A stretch of DNA of 64,000 nt from Bacteroidia bacterium. GTDB taxonomy: Bacteria > Bacteroidota > Bacteroidia > SXHM01. Of this stretch, positions 40,770 to 49,395 are shown piece by piece. Where the stretch lies: contig JAJVIC010000010.1 in the NCBI GenBank assembly GCA_022072225.1, positions 408,995-472,994 of the forward strand, given 5' to 3'. A program made the position numbers and the translations under genes. Below the pieces are notes generated by a model, which was not told where the DNA came from, ran no database searches, and was given only the letters and a program-made list of their open reading frames with translations. The first letter of the stretch is position 1, and every line of letters starts with the position of its first letter.

Positions 40770-42115
40770 TGGGAAGACAGCTTTTAATTAATGATTTAGA
40801 TAAAGAAGGAATCGCAACGCTTGCGGGCTACAAAGCAAATGGCGGCTATGCTGCCTTGGAAAAAGCGCTGAAGATGAAACCTGAGGAAGTAGTGACAGAA
40901 GTTCAGAAATCAGGGTTGCGCGGAAGAGGTGGTGCCGGATTTCCGACCGGAATGAAATGGAGTTTTATTGCAAAGCCTCCCGGAGTTCCGCGTTATCTTG
41001 TTTGCAATGCAGATGAGAGCGAGCCCGGCACTTTTAAAGACCGTTACCTGATGCAGCGCAAGCCGCATATCCTGATTGAAGGAATGATTATTTCTTCTTT
41101 TGCATTGGGAGCAAATACTTCCTATATCTATATCCGCGGTGAAATGATGTATGTGTTCCACATTCTTGAAAAAGCTATACAGGAAGCATACGATGCAGGA
41201 CTGCTCGGAAAAAATATTCTGGGAAGCGGTTACGATTTGGACTTATATGTTCATTGCGGTGCGGGTGCTTATATCTGTGGCGAAGAAACAGGACTGATAG
41301 AATCATTGGAAGGCAAAAGAGGAAACCCGCGCATCAAACCGCCATTCCCCGCTGTGAAAGGTGTTTGGCAATGTCCGACTGTTGTAAACAATGTGGAGAC
41401 GCTTGCTGCGGTTGTTCCTATTATTAATATGACAGGAGACGAGTATGCGAAAATCGGAATCGGAAAATCAACAGGAACTAAATTAATTTCAGCTTCAGGG
41501 CACATTAACAAACCCGGAGTGTATGAAATTGAATTGGGTGTTCCCGTTGAGGAATTTATTTACTCTGAGCAATATTGCGGAGGAATTCGCAACGGAAAAA
41601 AACTGAAAGCAGTTGTTGCCGGAGGTTCTTCTGTTCCAATTCTTCCCGCAGAAAAATTATTAAAAACACCGAAAGGCGAGCCGCGTCTGATGAGTTATGA
41701 AAGCTTAAGTGAAGGCGGTTTTGCAGAAGGAACAATGTTGGGTTCGGGCGGATTTATTGTAATGGATGAAGATACAAGCGTTGTAAAGAATCTTTGGAAC
41801 TTCACCCGTTTTTATCACCACGAAAGTTGCGGACAATGTTCGCCTTGCAGAGAAGGAACAGGCTGGATGGAAAAAATACTTCACAAATTTCTGGATGGAC
41901 ATGCAACCATGGCTGACATTGATTTGCTATGGGATATTCAAAGCAAGATTGACGGAAGAACAATTTGTCCATTGGGTGATGCAGCTTCATGGCCGGTTGC
42001 CAGCGCAATCCGCCATTTCCGCAGTGAGTTTGAAGAGTATGTGAAGAAAGGGGAGAACATGAGAGATATACAACATTATTACAGAGTAAATCAATTAGAA
42101 GCCACAAATAGTTAA
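40769..42115 (+). CDS. nuoF: NADH-quinone oxidoreductase subunit F
   Basis: The 448-aa subunit holds the NADH and FMN sites (GRGGAGFPTGMKWSF; GAGAYICGEETGLIESLEGK) and the N3 cluster motif ESCGQCSPCREGTGWM. It is the electron entry point of complex I. The stop codon lies in the first bases of the left inverted repeat of element 2, the same arrangement as nuoC with element 1. Confidence 0.96.
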   Translation: MGRQLLINDLDKEGIATLAGYKANGGYAALEKALKMKPEEVVTEVQKSGLRGRGGAGFPTGMKWSFIAKPPGVPRYLVCNADESEPGTFKDRYLMQRKPHILIEGMIISSFALGANTSYIYIRGEMMYVFHILEKAIQEAYDAGLLGKNILGSGYDLDLYVHCGAGAYICGEETGLIESLEGKRGNPRIKPPFPAVKGVWQCPTVVNNVETLAAVVPIINMTGDEYAKIGIGKSTGTKLISASGHINKPGVYEIELGVPVEEFIYSEQYCGGIRNGKKLKAVVAGGSSVPILPAEKLLKTPKGEPRLMSYESLSEGGFAEGTMLGSGGFIVMDEDTSVVKNLWNFTRFYHHESCGQCSPCREGTGWMEKILHKFLDGHATMADIDLLWDIQSKIDGRTICPLGDAASWPVASAIRHFRSEFEEYVKKGENMRDIQHYYRVNQLEATNS

Positions 42116-42580
42116 TTCACAATTCACAAGATTTGAGATGCAGTATGAAAACGACATCAGAGATAGAACAAAAAGATTTGCAGTTGAAATAATTAAGATT
42201 GTAGTTGAACTAAAAAAGGAAGGGGTAGAGTATCCATTAAGGGATCAAATATTAAGAAGCGGAACATCAATAGGAGCAAATGTTAAAGAAGCAAGATCAA
42301 GCAGCAGTAAAAAAGAGTTAATTCGCTTCTTTGAAATTGCACTTCGCTCATGTGACGAAACTGAATACTGGTTTGAATTAATAGAATTGGGATACGAATT
42401 GAAAAAAGAAAAATTTGAAACAACAAAAACTGAGTTAAAAGAAATTACAAAAGTCATAGCTAAAATAATTATCAACTTAAAAAGCCAACTTTAAATTTCT
42501 TGTGAATTAAAATTTGTGAACTAATTATTTGTGAACTGAAACAGACCTTGTGAATTGTGAATTTAAAACTTGTGAATTAA
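42112..42580 (+). mobile_element. S23/IVS-like element 2 with inverted-repeat ends, in nuoF-nuoG
   Basis: The left end TTAATTCACAATTCACAAG (42112-42130) is matched in inverse orientation by CTTGTGAATTGTGAATTTAA (42547-42566), with one extra T. Further CTTGTGAATTAA copies lie at 42499-42510 and 42569-42580. The enclosed gene (42138-42494) encodes an intact four-helix-bundle S23-family protein. Repeat sequences differ from element 1 (CACAAG rather than AAAAG) but the architecture and placement against a stop codon are the same. nuoG begins four bases after the last repeat. Confidence 0.7.
42138..42494 (+). CDS. Four-helix-bundle protein, S23/23S-rRNA intervening-sequence family, copy 2
   Basis: The 118-aa protein matches the family found in 23S rRNA intervening sequences and related to the Avd accessory protein of diversity-generating retroelements. 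Conserved pieces are FAVEIIKIVVELKKEG, the hallmark RSGTSIGANVKEARSSSSKK, EIALRSCDETEYWFELI and a Lys-rich last helix. Homologues form basic pentameric barrels thought to bind nucleic acid. It lies inside the complex I operon, within inverted repeats, and is about 70 % similar by eye to the broken copy at 38598-38955. No rRNA, reverse transcriptase or variable repeat is present. Confidence 0.88.
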   Translation: MQYENDIRDRTKRFAVEIIKIVVELKKEGVEYPLRDQILRSGTSIGANVKEARSSSSKKELIRFFEIALRSCDETEYWFELIELGYELKKEKFETTKTELKEITKVIAKIIINLKSQL

Positions 42581-42584
42581 AATA

Positions 42585-43571
42585 ATGCCCAAAGTTACAA
42601 TTGACGGAATATCAATAGAAGTGCCTGAAGGAACAAGTATCCTGAATGCTGCGCGCATGATTGGTGGAGAAATTGTTCCACCAGCGATGTGCTATTATTC
42701 AAAGTTGGAAACCTCGGGCGGTTATTGCAGAACTTGCATGGTAAAGGTTGTTAAAGGTTCTGAAAAAGACCCACGTCCGATGCCTAAATTGGTTGCTTCG
42801 TGCCGTCAACCGGTCATGGACGGAATGGAAGTACAGAACATAACTTCACCCGATGTAATTGAAGCGCGTGCCGGAGTTGTTGAGTTTTTATTGATGAACC
42901 ACCCGTTGGATTGTCCTATTTGCGATCAGGCCGGTGAATGTAATCTGCAAGACTTAGGTTACGAGCACGGAAAAGAAGGAACACGTTATGAATTTAAGCG
43001 CAGAGAATTTGAAAAGCGCGACATAGGTGATAAAATTCAGTTACACATGACACGCTGCATTCTTTGCTACCGTTGTGTAAAAGTTGCTGATCAGCTTTGT
43101 CCGAGCCGTGTGCATGGTGTAATGAACAGAGGAGATGTTGCTGAGATTTCTACTTACATAGAGAAAGCGATTGACAACGAAATGAGCGGAAACATGATTG
43201 ATGTTTGCCCGGTTGGAGCACTCACCGATAAAACATTTCGTTTCAAAAGCCGTGTATGGTTTACCAAGCCAGTAGAAGCGCACCGCAATTGCACGAAATG
43301 TTCAGGAAAAGTAAGATTATGGTTTAAAGGCGAAGAAGTTCTTCGCGTTACAGGAAGAAAAGATGAGTGGGGAGAAGTGAAAGAATTTATTTGTAACGAA
43401 TGTCGTTACGATAAAAAAAATGTTTCGGATTGGGTGATTGAGCAGCCAACGCATGTTGACAGACATTCGGTGATTTCGCAGAACCATTACGAAAACCTGA
43501 AACAGATGAAATTGGATACACAACGATTGAAGGCAAAATTGCCGGAGAATAAAACTAACGGCAGTAAATAA
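42585..43571 (+). CDS. nuoG: NADH-quinone oxidoreductase subunit G, short form
   Basis: The 328-aa product has the ferredoxin-like [2Fe-2S] domain (CYYSKLETSGGYCRTC), the His-Cys cluster motif HPLDCPICDQAGECNLQDLG, and further cysteine motifs RCILCYRCVKVADQLCPS and CTKCSGKVRLWFKGEEV with CNEC. It stops after the iron-sulfur region and lacks the molybdopterin-oxidoreductase-like domain that makes E. coli NuoG about 908 aa. I recall the short form as normal for many Bacteroidota. It is separated from nuoH by two bases. Confidence 0.93.
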   Translation: MPKVTIDGISIEVPEGTSILNAARMIGGEIVPPAMCYYSKLETSGGYCRTCMVKVVKGSEKDPRPMPKLVASCRQPVMDGMEVQNITSPDVIEARAGVVEFLLMNHPLDCPICDQAGECNLQDLGYEHGKEGTRYEFKRREFEKRDIGDKIQLHMTRCILCYRCVKVADQLCPSRVHGVMNRGDVAEISTYIEKAIDNEMSGNMIDVCPVGALTDKTFRFKSRVWFTKPVEAHRNCTKCSGKVRLWFKGEEVLRVTGRKDEWGEVKEFICNECRYDKKNVSDWVIEQPTHVDRHSVISQNHYENLKQMKLDTQRLKAKLPENKTNGSK

Positions 43572-43573
43572 AA

Positions 43574-44599
43574 ATGTTCACACCGGAATTGATTTTTAAG
43601 ATTGTTTTGATTGTTGCTGTTTTCGCAATTACGCTCTTGATTGCAATGTATTCAACTTATGGTGAGCGAAAAATTGCGGCTTTCATGCAAGACAGGCTTG
43701 GGCCAAACCGTGCCGGTATTTTCGGAATTCTTCAACCCCTTGCTGACGGAGTAAAAATGTTTATGAAGGAAGAGTTGATTCCTAATATGTCAAACAAAGT
43801 GCTGTTTATTCTTGGTCCCTGTTTGGCTATGACAACTGCGCTGATGACCAGTGCTATTATCCCCTGGGGTTCTGAGATAACGCTTTTCGGCAATACGTTT
43901 AATCTTCAGATTACTGATTTAAATATCGGAGTGTTGTATGTTTTTGCGGTTACTTCGATAGGTGTTTATGGAATTATGATTGGAGGCTGGGCTTCCAACA
44001 ACAAATACTCGTTGTTGGGTGCCTTGCGTGCTTCTTCGCAAATGATCAGCTATGAAATTGCGATGGGGCTTGCGATTATTGCCTTGATTATGTCAACAGG
44101 AACATTGAGCATGCGCGAAATTGCAGCCGCACAAGCGGGGTTTCATTGGAATATTTTTGTGCAGCCTCTGGGCTTTCTCATTTTTATTATCTGTGCTTTT
44201 GCAGAAACCAACCGCGCTCCTTTTGATTTACCCGAGTGCGAAACCGAGTTGATTGGCGGTTATCATACCGAGTACAGCAGTATGAAATTAGGTTTTTACC
44301 TGTTTGCGGAATACATTAATATGTTTGTGGCTTCGGCAGTTATTTCTACGCTTTATTTTGGCGGATATAATTTCCCGTTCATGAATGATATGGGCTTGTC
44401 ATCCAACGCCATTGCTATTCTCGGAGTTGTTTTCCTGTTTGCAAAAATTTTCTTTTTCATCTTTTTCTTCATGTGGATTCGCTGGACAATTCCAAGATTC
44501 AGATATGATCAATTGATGCGTCTCGGATGGAAGGTATTAATACCGCTTGCAATTTTTAATATTCTTCTTACCGGAGCAATTATATTCGCGACCAATTAA
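43574..44599 (+). CDS. nuoH: NADH-quinone oxidoreductase subunit H
   Basis: The 341-aa membrane subunit has eight or nine helices. YGERKIAAFMQDRLGPNRAG and the quinone-site FAETNRAPFDLPECETELIG are both diagnostic of NuoH. It links the peripheral arm to the proton-pumping arm. nuoI follows after nine bases if its ATG is used. Confidence 0.95.
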   Translation: MFTPELIFKIVLIVAVFAITLLIAMYSTYGERKIAAFMQDRLGPNRAGIFGILQPLADGVKMFMKEELIPNMSNKVLFILGPCLAMTTALMTSAIIPWGSEITLFGNTFNLQITDLNIGVLYVFAVTSIGVYGIMIGGWASNNKYSLLGALRASSQMISYEIAMGLAIIALIMSTGTLSMREIAAAQAGFHWNIFVQPLGFLIFIICAFAETNRAPFDLPECETELIGGYHTEYSSMKLGFYLFAEYINMFVASAVISTLYFGGYNFPFMNDMGLSSNAIAILGVVFLFAKIFFFIFFFMWIRWTIPRFRYDQLMRLGWKVLIPLAIFNILLTGAIIFATN

Positions 44600-44608
44600 T
44601 TGAGGGAA

Positions 44609-45178
44609 ATGCAGTCACTAACTAACAGGAAAAAAGTTGTAAGTAACAAGGAAATGACTTGGGTTGAAAAACTCTACCTGCCTGCTATTTTGGGTGGGAT
44701 GAGAATTACACTCAAACATATTTTTTCAAAGAAAACTACTATCAGTTATCCTGAACAGAAACGTGAATTCAGTCAGGTTTACAGAGGAATGCACGTTTTG
44801 AAACGAGATGAAAAAGGTGCTGAACGCTGCACTGCCTGCGGGTTGTGCGCTGTTGCTTGTCCTGCGGAAGCAATTACGATGGTGGCGGCAGAACGCAAAA
44901 AGGGCGAAGAACATTTGTATCGCGAAGAAAAATATGCGGCTACTTACGAAATCAATATGCTGCGCTGTATTTTCTGCGGAGATTGTGAAGAAGCTTGTCC
45001 GAAAGAATCTATTTTTCTTACCGACCGCATTGTTCCTGCTGATTTAAAACGTGGAGAATTTGTTTACGGAAAAGACAAATTAGTGGAACCGGTTGACAAA
45101 CCGATTGATATTTCAAAACGTCAGACACCTGAAGTTCTGGAATTCAAAAAGAATAAAAAACTTACACACAACAGATAA
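44609..45178 (+). CDS. nuoI: NADH-quinone oxidoreductase subunit I
   Basis: From the ATG at 44609 the product is 189 aa; an in-frame TTG at 44600 directly abuts nuoH but is less likely, and GAGGG precedes the ATG. Two 4Fe-4S ferredoxin motifs are present: CTACGLCAVACP and CIFCGDCEEACP, which hold clusters N6a and N6b. The N-terminal GGMRITLKHIFSKKTTISYP is typical. Confidence 0.95.
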   Translation: MQSLTNRKKVVSNKEMTWVEKLYLPAILGGMRITLKHIFSKKTTISYPEQKREFSQVYRGMHVLKRDEKGAERCTACGLCAVACPAEAITMVAAERKKGEEHLYREEKYAATYEINMLRCIFCGDCEEACPKESIFLTDRIVPADLKRGEFVYGKDKLVEPVDKPIDISKRQTPEVLEFKKNKKLTHNR

Positions 45179-45193
45179 GAAGAAGATAAATTT

Positions 45194-45691
45194 ATGATCC
45201 AGTTTCTTTTTTATTTTCTTTCGTTTGTAGCTGTAGCAGCGGGTTTGATGGTGGTAACCGCTAAAAATCCTGTTCACAGTGTGTTGTATCTGATCATTGC
45301 CTTTTTTGCCATTGCCGGACATTATATTTTATTGAACGCTCAGTTTCTTGCCATCGTTCACATCATTGTTTATGCAGGAGCTATCATGGTTCTTTTTCTT
45401 TCGGTGATTATGTTGCTGAACCTGAATAATGATAACGAGCCAGCTAAATCAAATGTGTTAAAATTGGCCGCTGCTGTTGCTGCCGGCTTGTTGCTGGTTA
45501 CGTTTACCGGAGCATTGAAAGGCACCGAATCAATTATTGCAGCACAACCTTTTGACGACCAGATTGGTTATGTAAAGGCACTTGGAAAAGTTTTGTTTAA
45601 TGATTTTCTGCTTCCGTTTGAAGTGTCGGCATTGCTGCTGCTTTCAGCGATTATAGGAGCAGTTGTTTTGGTAAAACACGATTTGAAATAG
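45194..45691 (+). CDS. nuoJ: NADH-quinone oxidoreductase subunit J
   Basis: The 165-aa subunit has five membrane helices with the conserved NPVHSVLYLIIAFFAIAGHY and VHIIVYAGAIMVLFLSVIML. It lies 15 bases after nuoI and directly abuts nuoK with no gap. Confidence 0.94.
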   Translation: MIQFLFYFLSFVAVAAGLMVVTAKNPVHSVLYLIIAFFAIAGHYILLNAQFLAIVHIIVYAGAIMVLFLSVIMLLNLNNDNEPAKSNVLKLAAAVAAGLLLVTFTGALKGTESIIAAQPFDDQIGYVKALGKVLFNDFLLPFEVSALLLLSAIIGAVVLVKHDLK

Positions 45692-46024
45692 ATGGAAAAT
45701 ATTTCTGCACAGATAACACAGGTTGCCCCGCTCGAACATTATATTTTGTTGAGCGCAGTTCTGTTTTCGCTTGGTGTGTTGGGTGTATTGCTTCGCAGAA
45801 ATGTGATAGTAATGTTTATGTCCATTGAATTGATGCTGAATGCCTGCAACCTTTTGCTGGCAGCATTTTCAGCTTTTCATTCCAGCGCGGCAGGACAAGT
45901 TTTTGTTTTCTTCATTATGATAGTTGCAGCAGCTGAAGTAGCCGTTGGTCTTGCAATTATTGTGATGCTTTACCGGAATATTCATTCCATTGATATTAAC
46001 GAACTGAGCAAATTGAAGTGGTAA
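45692..46024 (+). CDS. nuoK: NADH-quinone oxidoreductase subunit K
   Basis: The 110-aa protein has three membrane helices and the MrpC-like signature [15 protein letters not shown], including the glutamate of the proton channel, and a second acid in [16 protein letters not shown]. It abuts nuoJ and overlaps nuoL by one base. Confidence 0.94.
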   Translation: MENISAQITQVAPLEHYILLSAVLFSLGVLGVLLRRNVIVMFMSIELMLNACNLLLAAFSAFHSSAAGQVFVFFIMIVAAAEVAVGLAIIVMLYRNIHSIDINELSKLKW

Positions 46025-47925
46025 TGATAAACGCAGCCTGGCTTATTCCTTTATTTCCTTTAGTTGGTTTTCTGATCAACGCACTCGGAAAGAAATTGCT
46101 TTCAAAAACCTTGGTCTCAATTGTTGCCTGCGGAAGTGTTCTTGCTTCTTTTGTAATTGCTGCAGGAATTTTTGTTGAACTTCTTGGTGGCGCAGCCGCA
46201 CAAACGTTAAATCTTGGCGAGTTGTTGAATGCCGGAGGTTTCTCGGTTTCGCTTTCGCTGCTGATTGACCCGCTTTCAGTTTTGATGACGTTGATTATTA
46301 CCGGTATCGGTTTCTTTATTCACATGTATTCTGTTGGTTACATGAGCCATGACGATGGCTTTGCACGTTATTTCTCCTACCTGAATTTATTTGTGTTCTC
46401 CATGCTGATGCTGGTGTTGGGAGCAAATTACATCCTGATGTTCGTTGGCTGGGAAGGTGTTGGTTTTTGTTCTTATTTGCTGATCGGTTTCTGGTATGCT
46501 GATAATGCCAACAACGATGCTGCCAAAAAAGCATTCGTGATGAACCGCATTGGTGATGTTGGATTTCTGACAGGGGTGTTTTTAATTTTCATCACATTCG
46601 GAAGTATTGAATACGCTCAGGTATTCAGCAGTGCGGCAGCTATGCCGGCAGGATTAACTGTTGTTACAACTATTACGCTGCTTCTGTTTATTGGTGCAAC
46701 CGGAAAGAGCGCGCAAATTCCTTTGTTTACCTGGCTGCCAGATGCGATGGCGGGACCAACTCCTGTTTCAGCATTGATACATGCGGCCACCATGGTAACT
46801 GCGGGCATCTACATGATTGTGCGTTCTAATATTCTGTTCACGCTTGCACCGATAACGATGGAGGTTATCACCTACGTTGGTGTTGCGACTGCATTGCTCG
46901 GAGCATTTATTGCGATCACGCAAAACGATATTAAAAAAGTATTGGCTTATTCTACCGTTAGTCAGTTGGGTTATATGTTTGTTGCGGTTGGAGTAGGAGC
47001 TTACTCAACCGGAATGTTCCACCTTATTACACACGCATTTTTTAAAGCGCTTCTTTTCTTAGGCGCGGGAAGTGTTATTCACGCGATGAGCGGTGAACAA
47101 GACATACGAAGAATGGGTGGATTGAAGAAAGATCTTCCTGTAACGTATCTTACATTTCTTGCAGGAGTATTGGCCATTGTTGGTTTGCCGCCTTTCTCCG
47201 GTTTCTTTTCAAAAGACGAAATTCTTGCTAAAGTATTTGAACATTCAACACTGCTTGCGGTGGTAATGGTCATCACATTTATGATGACTGCCTTTTACAT
47301 TTTCCGCATGTTCTTCCTTGTTTTCTTTGGCAGTTTCAGAGGAAGCGAAAACCAAAAATCACATTTACACGAATCGCCTTCGGTGATGACAATTCCTTTG
47401 ATTGTTCTTGCTGTTCTTGCTGTTGCAGGTGGTTTTATCAATGTTCCTGAAACATTATTTGGGCATCATGCGCTGGCAAATTATTTAGAGCCTGTGTTGC
47501 GTCCTTCGTTGGCAATTATCTTTAGTGAAGAGCCTTCACACGCTACTGAATATATGTTGATGGCAGTTGCTATTGCAGGTACGTTAGTAATGCTTGCTGT
47601 GGCTTATTCGCGTTACTTAACCAAGTCGCACGTGCCTGCTGCTTCAGAAAATGAGCAATCATTTTTATACCGTCTTTCAAGCCGCAAAGGCTACATTGAT
47701 GAGTTCTACGATATGATTATCCGCAAGCCACTGGATTGGATTTCATCGGTTCTTAATGATGTGTTTGACAAAAACATTTTTGACCGCATTGTAAATTCTG
47801 TTGGGGAGTTGGTGGTGGAAGGAAGCAGCGTTGCACGCTTGCTGCAAACCGGCAAACTGGGTTTTTACCTCTTTATTATGGTAGCAGGGATTACAGCTAT
47901 TTTGTTTTTAAATTTTATGTTTTAG
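46024..47925 (+). CDS. nuoL: NADH-quinone oxidoreductase subunit L
   Basis: The ATG at 46024 (TAATG overlap with the nuoK stop) gives 633 aa; a GTG at 46018 would add two residues. The protein is a large antiporter-like subunit with LIGFWYADNANNDAAKKAFV, the TWLPDAMAGPTPVSALIHAA motif and the long C-terminal lateral helix region. It is one of three proton-translocating subunits. Confidence 0.95.
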   Translation: MINAAWLIPLFPLVGFLINALGKKLLSKTLVSIVACGSVLASFVIAAGIFVELLGGAAAQTLNLGELLNAGGFSVSLSLLIDPLSVLMTLIITGIGFFIHMYSVGYMSHDDGFARYFSYLNLFVFSMLMLVLGANYILMFVGWEGVGFCSYLLIGFWYADNANNDAAKKAFVMNRIGDVGFLTGVFLIFITFGSIEYAQVFSSAAAMPAGLTVVTTITLLLFIGATGKSAQIPLFTWLPDAMAGPTPVSALIHAATMVTAGIYMIVRSNILFTLAPITMEVITYVGVATALLGAFIAITQNDIKKVLAYSTVSQLGYMFVAVGVGAYSTGMFHLITHAFFKALLFLGAGSVIHAMSGEQDIRRMGGLKKDLPVTYLTFLAGVLAIVGLPPFSGFFSKDEILAKVFEHSTLLAVVMVITFMMTAFYIFRMFFLVFFGSFRGSENQKSHLHESPSVMTIPLIVLAVLAVAGGFINVPETLFGHHALANYLEPVLRPSLAIIFSEEPSHATEYMLMAVAIAGTLVMLAVAYSRYLTKSHVPAASENEQSFLYRLSSRKGYIDEFYDMIIRKPLDWISSVLNDVFDKNIFDRIVNSVGELVVEGSSVARLLQTGKLGFYLFIMVAGITAILFLNFMF

Positions 47926-47931
47926 CGCGGG

Positions 47932-49389
47932 ATGATAACGATAGCACTACTTGGTTTACCGGCACTTGCAGCATTGTTTCTGCTTATTTCGCGCAGCGCA
48001 ATGGCTAAACAAATTGCGTTGGTAGCAACCATTGCCGAACTGGTAATTGCAGTTGTTGCCGCTGTTCAGTTTGCGCAAAATTCATCGGTTCAGTTTTTGG
48101 CTGAATACGGTTGGATACCTTCTTTAGGTATTGATTTTAAAGTGGGAATGGATGGCATCAGTTTGTTACTGGTATTGCTTACCGCCTTCCTGATGCCGTT
48201 CATTGTTTATGTTTCTTTTAAAAAGAAATATGATAACCAAGCAGCGTTCTATGCGCTGTTATTGTTGGCGCAAACCGGATTGATTGGCGTGTTCACTTCG
48301 TTGAATGGTTTCCTGTTTTACTTTTTCTGGGAAGTGGTTTTAATTCCGGTTTACTTCCTTGCTATATTGTGGGGAGGCGAAAGAAGAGTTGCAGTTACCT
48401 TCAAGTTTTTCATCTATACTGTTCTTGGCAGTTTCTTTATGCTGCTTGGTTTTATCTACCTGTATCTGCAAACTCCGGGTGGCTCGTTTGATATAACTGC
48501 TCTTCAATCCTTGCAATTATCGCGCGAAACACAAGGCTGGATTTTCTGGGCGTTCTTTATTGCCTTTGCTATTAAAATGCCAATATTCCCGTTCCATACC
48601 TGGCAGCCTGATACTTATGCTGAATCACCTGTTTCGGTTACCATGCTGCTTTCAGCGTTGATGGTGAAGATGGCTGTTTACGGTGCATTCCGTTGGCTTT
48701 TGCCTGTTACTCCTCTTGCCGTTGAAGACTGGGGAAATGTTGTTATTATTCTTTCCGTTACGGGAATTATTTATGCCTCGTGCATTGCCATAGTTCAGAA
48801 AAATTTGAGAAGATTAGTTGCTTATGCTTCCATTGCTCACGTTGGATTGATGGCTGCCGGAACATTTGCGTTTAACTCACAAGGCTTGCAGGGCGCGATG
48901 TTTCAGATGCTGAGTCATGGAATTGGTGCAGTTGCTTTGTTCTATGTAATTGAACTGATTTACGAGAAAACCGGAACAATGGAAATTGCTTCGCTTGGCG
49001 GAATTATGAGCAAAGCTCCGCGACTGGCTACCATCTTTTTGATTTTTATTCTCAGCACGGTTGCCATGCCATTGACCAATGGTTTCTGGGGCGAGTTTTT
49101 ATTGCTGCTCGGAGTTTATAAATACAGTGCGGTTTTGGGAACCATCAGCACGCTGACGATTGTATTGGGTGCTGTATATATGCTGCGCATGTATCAGGCG
49201 AGTGTGTTGGGAAAAGCAAGTGCAGCAACACAAAATTTTGAAGACATTACTTTCCAGGAAACACTTATTTTATCGGTGCTGGTTGTAGTTATTTTCTGGA
49301 TGGGAGTGCAACCCGGAATATTTATAGATGTTGCAAAACCCGCTATTGAAACTATGCTTTCAACTGCCACACAAACTGTTTTAAACTAA
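47932..49389 (+). CDS. nuoM: NADH-quinone oxidoreductase subunit M
   Basis: This 485-aa antiporter-like subunit has the FFWEVVLIPVYFLAILWGGE motif and the HTWQPDTYAESPVSVTMLLS proton-channel segment, followed by KMAVYGAFRWLLP. Six bases separate it from both nuoL and nuoN. Confidence 0.95.
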   Translation: MITIALLGLPALAALFLLISRSAMAKQIALVATIAELVIAVVAAVQFAQNSSVQFLAEYGWIPSLGIDFKVGMDGISLLLVLLTAFLMPFIVYVSFKKKYDNQAAFYALLLLAQTGLIGVFTSLNGFLFYFFWEVVLIPVYFLAILWGGERRVAVTFKFFIYTVLGSFFMLLGFIYLYLQTPGGSFDITALQSLQLSRETQGWIFWAFFIAFAIKMPIFPFHTWQPDTYAESPVSVTMLLSALMVKMAVYGAFRWLLPVTPLAVEDWGNVVIILSVTGIIYASCIAIVQKNLRRLVAYASIAHVGLMAAGTFAFNSQGLQGAMFQMLSHGIGAVALFYVIELIYEKTGTMEIASLGGIMSKAPRLATIFLIFILSTVAMPLTNGFWGEFLLLLGVYKYSAVLGTISTLTIVLGAVYMLRMYQASVLGKASAATQNFEDITFQETLILSVLVVVIFWMGVQPGIFIDVAKPAIETMLSTATQTVLN

Positions 49390-49395
49390 AGAGAA

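Noticed and set aside
42138..42494. Avd accessory gene of a diversity-generating retroelement
   Set aside because: The family is related, but no reverse transcriptase, template repeat or variable repeat is present in the window.
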